NCBI GenBank assembly: GCA_029779535.1
Contig: JAKPAG010000124.1
Location: 81,978 to 145,977 of the forward strand
Source of the DNA: Pseudomonadota bacterium
GTDB lineage: Bacteria > Pseudomonadota > Alphaproteobacteria > Sphingomonadales > Sphingomonadaceae
Direction: 5' to 3'
DNA: 64,000 nucleotides
A program made the translations under genes and the position numbers. This document shows positions 61,591 to 64,000 of the stretch, piece by piece (the stretch's first letter is position 1; every line of letters begins with the position of its first letter). Under the pieces are notes generated by a model, which made no database searches, was not told the origin of the DNA, and was given only the letters and a program-made list of their open reading frames with translations.

Positions 61591-64000
61591 TTACTCTTCG
61601 CCGGCTTCCGGGTTCAGGTATTCACCCGCATCGGCGTCAAGACCGTGGGTTTCGCCTTCGACTTCGGCCAGCGGATCGTGGAAGCCAGCGGCTTCCGGAC
61701 CCTGGGCCAGTTCGGCGGCGTGTTCCTCGGCGGCGCTGCTGGGAGCGATCAGCGATTCCTGCAGCTTGCGATAGCTGGCGCGCAGGGCCGCGTCGCGGCT
61801 GCTGGCGGCAACCCGCAGGCGGTTCATGCCAGCGCCGGTCCCGGCGGGAATGAGCCGGCCGACGATGACGTTTTCCTTCAGACCGATCAGCGAGTCCTTC
61901 TTCCCTTCAACCGCCGCCTGCGTGAGCACGCGGGTGGTTTCCTGGAACGAAGCGGCCGAGATGAACGAACGGGTCTGCAGCGAGGCCTTGGTGATCCCCA
62001 GCAGCACCGGCTTGCCTTCCGCAGGCTTCAGCCCCGGCGCCAGCTTGGCGTTGGTTTCGTCCATTTCCTCGCGGTCCACCTGTTCGCCGGCCAGCAGGGT
62101 GGTGTCCCCGCCATCGGTGATCTCGACCTTCTGCAGCATCTGGCGAACGATCACCTCGATGTGCTTGTCGTTGATCTTCACGCCCTGCAAGCGGTAGACT
62201 TCCTGGATTTCCGCGACGAGGTATTCGGCCAGCGCCTCAACCCCGAGCACTTCCAGGATGTCGTGCGGATCGGGCGAACCGCTGATCAGGTTGTCACCCT
62301 TCTTGACCCAGTCGCCTTCCTGAACGTCGATCACCTTCGACTTGGGGATCAGGTATTCCACCGGATCGCCTTCCTCGGGGATGATCGCGATCTTGCGCTT
62401 GGCCTTGTAGTCGCGGACGAATTCGATCCGGCCCGAGACCTTGGCGATGATCGCGTTGTCCTTCGGCTTGCGGGCTTCGAACAGTTCCGCAACGCGCGGC
62501 AGACCGCCGGTGATGTCGCGGGTCTTGGCGGCTTCGCGACTGGCGCGGGCCAGCACGTCACCGGCTTCGACCATCTGGCCATCCTCGACCGACAGGGTGG
62601 TGCCCGGCGCCATCATGTAGCGCGCGGCTTCACCGCTGGCGTCGTCAAGCAGGGTCAGGCGCGGACGCAGGTCTTCCTTCTTCGAGCGGCTGGCCGAACG
62701 GTTCTCGGTCACGACGCGGCTGCTCATGCCGGTCGCTTCGTCAGTCTGTTCGGTCAGGGTCTTGCCGTTGACCAGGTCCTGGTACTTCACGATACCCGAC
62801 TTTTCGGTGATGATCGGGGTGGTGAAGGGGTCCCACTCGGCCAGGCGGTCGCCTTCGTTGATGATCGCGCCGTCCTCATGCAGCAGGTGGGTGCCGTAGG
62901 GGACCTTGTGGATCGCCCGTTCACGCCCTTCGCTGTCGATCACCACCACTTCGCCGCTGCGCGCCAGGCTGAGGCGGCGGCCGCGCTTGTCGGTGATGGT
63001 CGGGATGTCGCGGTAGGTCACGGTGCCGTCGCAGATCGCCTCGAGGTGCGACTGTTCGTTCACCTGCGCGGCCCCGCCGATGTGGAAGGTGCGCATGGTC
63101 AGCTGCGTGCCGGGTTCACCGATCGACTGGGCGGCGATGACGCCAACCGCTTCGCCGATGTTCACCGGGGTCCCGCGGGCCAGGTCGCGGCCATAGCAGG
63201 TGCCGCAGACGCCCTGTTCGGCTTCGCAGATCAGCGGCGAGCGGATCCGCGCGGCCTGGACGCCGGTAGCCTCGATCGCGGCCACGGCGGCTTCGTCGAG
63301 CAGGTCGCCCTTGGCGGCAACGACTTCACCGTCCTTGTTGACGATGTCCTCGGCCAGGGTGCGGCCCAGGATGCGTTCGCCCAGCGAAGCGATGGTCGAG
63401 CCGCCCTGCACGATCGAGCGCATTTCCAGCGCGCGTTCGGTGCCGCAATCCTCGATCACCACCACACAGTCCTGCGACACGTCGACCAGGCGGCGGGTCA
63501 GGTAACCCGAGTTCGCGGTCTTGAGCGCGGTGTCCGCCAGGCCCTTGCGGGCGCCGTGGGTGGAGTTGAAGTATTCAAGGACGGTCAGACCTTCCTTGAA
63601 GTTCGAGATGATTGGGGTTTCGATGATTTCGCCCGACGGCTTGGCCATCAGCCCGCGCATCCCGGCCAGCTGCTTCATCTGGGTCGGAGAGCCGCGAGCG
63701 CCCGAGTGCGACATCATGTAGATCGAGTTGATCGGCTTCTGGCGGCCGGTTTCAGGATCGATCGGGCTGGCACGGATTTCGTCCATCATGGCGTTCGCCA
63801 CCTGGTCGCCGCAGCGGCTCCAGGCGTCGATCACCTTGTTGTACTTTTCCTGCTGGGTGATCAGGCCGTCCTGGTACTGCTGTTCATAGTCAGCCACCAG
63901 TTCCTTGGTTTCGTTGACCAGCGCATCCTTGCTGTCGGGGATGATCATGTCGTCCTTGCCGAACGAGATCCCCGCCTTGAACGCGTGGCGGAAGCCCAGC
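61591..64000 (-). CDS. rpoC: DNA-directed RNA polymerase subunit beta', partial (start missing)
   Basis: The C-terminal ~800 residues of beta' are in the window; the gene continues past the right edge, so the first ATG in view is internal. Visible parts, in order, are [10 protein letters not shown], the bridge-helix region [27 protein letters not shown], the second zinc site (DCG and [13 protein letters not shown] cysteines), the trigger-loop region [23 protein letters not shown], the jaw and linker domain, and the last conserved block [32 protein letters not shown]. The protein ends LNPEAGEE. A weak hairpin follows. Confidence 0.98.
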   Translation of the reverse strand, partial: LGFRHAFKAGISFGKDDMIIPDSKDALVNETKELVADYEQQYQDGLITQQEKYNKVIDAWSRCGDQVANAMMDEIRASPIDPETGRQKPINSIYMMSHSGARGSPTQMKQLAGMRGLMAKPSGEIIETPIISNFKEGLTVLEYFNSTHGARKGLADTALKTANSGYLTRRLVDVSQDCVVVIEDCGTERALEMRSIVQGGSTIASLGERILGRTLAEDIVNKDGEVVAAKGDLLDEAAVAAIEATGVQAARIRSPLICEAEQGVCGTCYGRDLARGTPVNIGEAVGVIAAQSIGEPGTQLTMRTFHIGGAAQVNEQSHLEAICDGTVTYRDIPTITDKRGRRLSLARSGEVVVIDSEGRERAIHKVPYGTHLLHEDGAIINEGDRLAEWDPFTTPIITEKSGIVKYQDLVNGKTLTEQTDEATGMSSRVVTENRSASRSKKEDLRPRLTLLDDASGEAARYMMAPGTTLSVEDGQMVEAGDVLARASREAAKTRDITGGLPRVAELFEARKPKDNAIIAKVSGRIEFVRDYKAKRKIAIIPEEGDPVEYLIPKSKVIDVQEGDWVKKGDNLISGSPDPHDILEVLGVEALAEYLVAEIQEVYRLQGVKINDKHIEVIVRQMLQKVEITDGGDTTLLAGEQVDREEMDETNAKLAPGLKPAEGKPVLLGITKASLQTRSFISAASFQETTRVLTQAAVEGKKDSLIGLKENVIVGRLIPAGTGAGMNRLRVAASSRDAALRASYRKLQESLIAPSSAAEEHAAELAQGPEAAGFHDPLAEVEGETHGLDADAGEYLNPEAGEE

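Overview
The window reads as chromosomal DNA of a GC-rich alphaproteobacterium, most likely a sphingomonad (Sphingomonadales: Novosphingobium/Erythrobacter/Sphingomonas type). The evidence is the gene content: a TorF-type porin, NDUFA12 and MidA/NDUFAF7 complex I accessory proteins, Aat next to a DUF2155 lipoprotein, a stand-alone fatty acyl-AMP ligase, a Coq4-like protein, GlnD, and a tRNA-Trp/secE/nusG/rplKA region. I place it no more precisely than that. There is no insertion sequence, integrase, phage gene, CRISPR array or rRNA. Coding density is very high: no gene-free stretch exceeds 300 bases, and the longest are about 240 bases (9157-9398 and 54625-54871).

Layout. 1-2.9 kb: the start of a TauE/SafE permease (cut by the window edge) and a two-gene NfrB/NfrA-like glycan export pair. 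3-8.3 kb: an AtuA-family protein divergent from a Coq4-like protein, NhaA, a glyoxalase-fold protein and a SIMPL protein. 8.4-15.5 kb: a TorF porin, a PPP phosphatase joined to UDP-glucose dehydrogenase, CorA behind an unusual leader hairpin, a flavin monooxygenase, and a CinA-like protein overlapping a secreted chorismate-lyase-like protein. 15.5-21.8 kb (minus strand): tRNA-Trp, a polytopic membrane protein, secE, nusG, an M20 peptidase, an acyltransferase, rplK and rplA. This is the classic transcription/translation cluster with three extra genes. 21.9-24.6 kb: Aat overlapping a DUF2155 lipoprotein tail to tail by 199 bp, then NDUFA12, DUF192 and RecX. 24.8-32 kb: a fatty acyl-AMP ligase, a TelA/XpaC/polyhydroxyalkanoate-family operon, a lipocalin and acetyl-CoA synthetase.

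32-39.8 kb: a TonB-like protein with a beta-CASP RNase, then a catabolic cluster bounded by AraC and TetR regulators (carboxymuconolactone-decarboxylase-family protein, BKACE-family beta-keto acid cleavage enzyme, short-chain dehydrogenase, MFS transporter). 39.9-47 kb: a 5'-nucleotidase lipoprotein, two membrane-lipid-type enzymes, and a leucine-catabolism operon (isovaleryl-CoA dehydrogenase, a secreted esterase, methylcrotonyl-CoA carboxylase beta). 47-55.4 kb: MidA-lgt, an acyl-CoA synthetase overlapping glnD, asd, and an AhpD-like protein with a small membrane protein. 55.5-61.5 kb: trxC, gltX, a serine hydrolase, and a three-gene set (deacetylase-like, flippase-like membrane protein, glycosyltransferase) downstream of rpoC. 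The right edge cuts rpoC, leaving its C-terminal two thirds.

Most genes are ordinary housekeeping or metabolism. The most interesting items are the compact NfrAB-like pair, the 199-bp coding overlap of aat and the DUF2155 gene, the interrupted secE-nusG-rplKA cluster, the hairpin covering the corA start codon, the BKACE catabolic island, and the glycosyltransferase/flippase-like/deacetylase trio.
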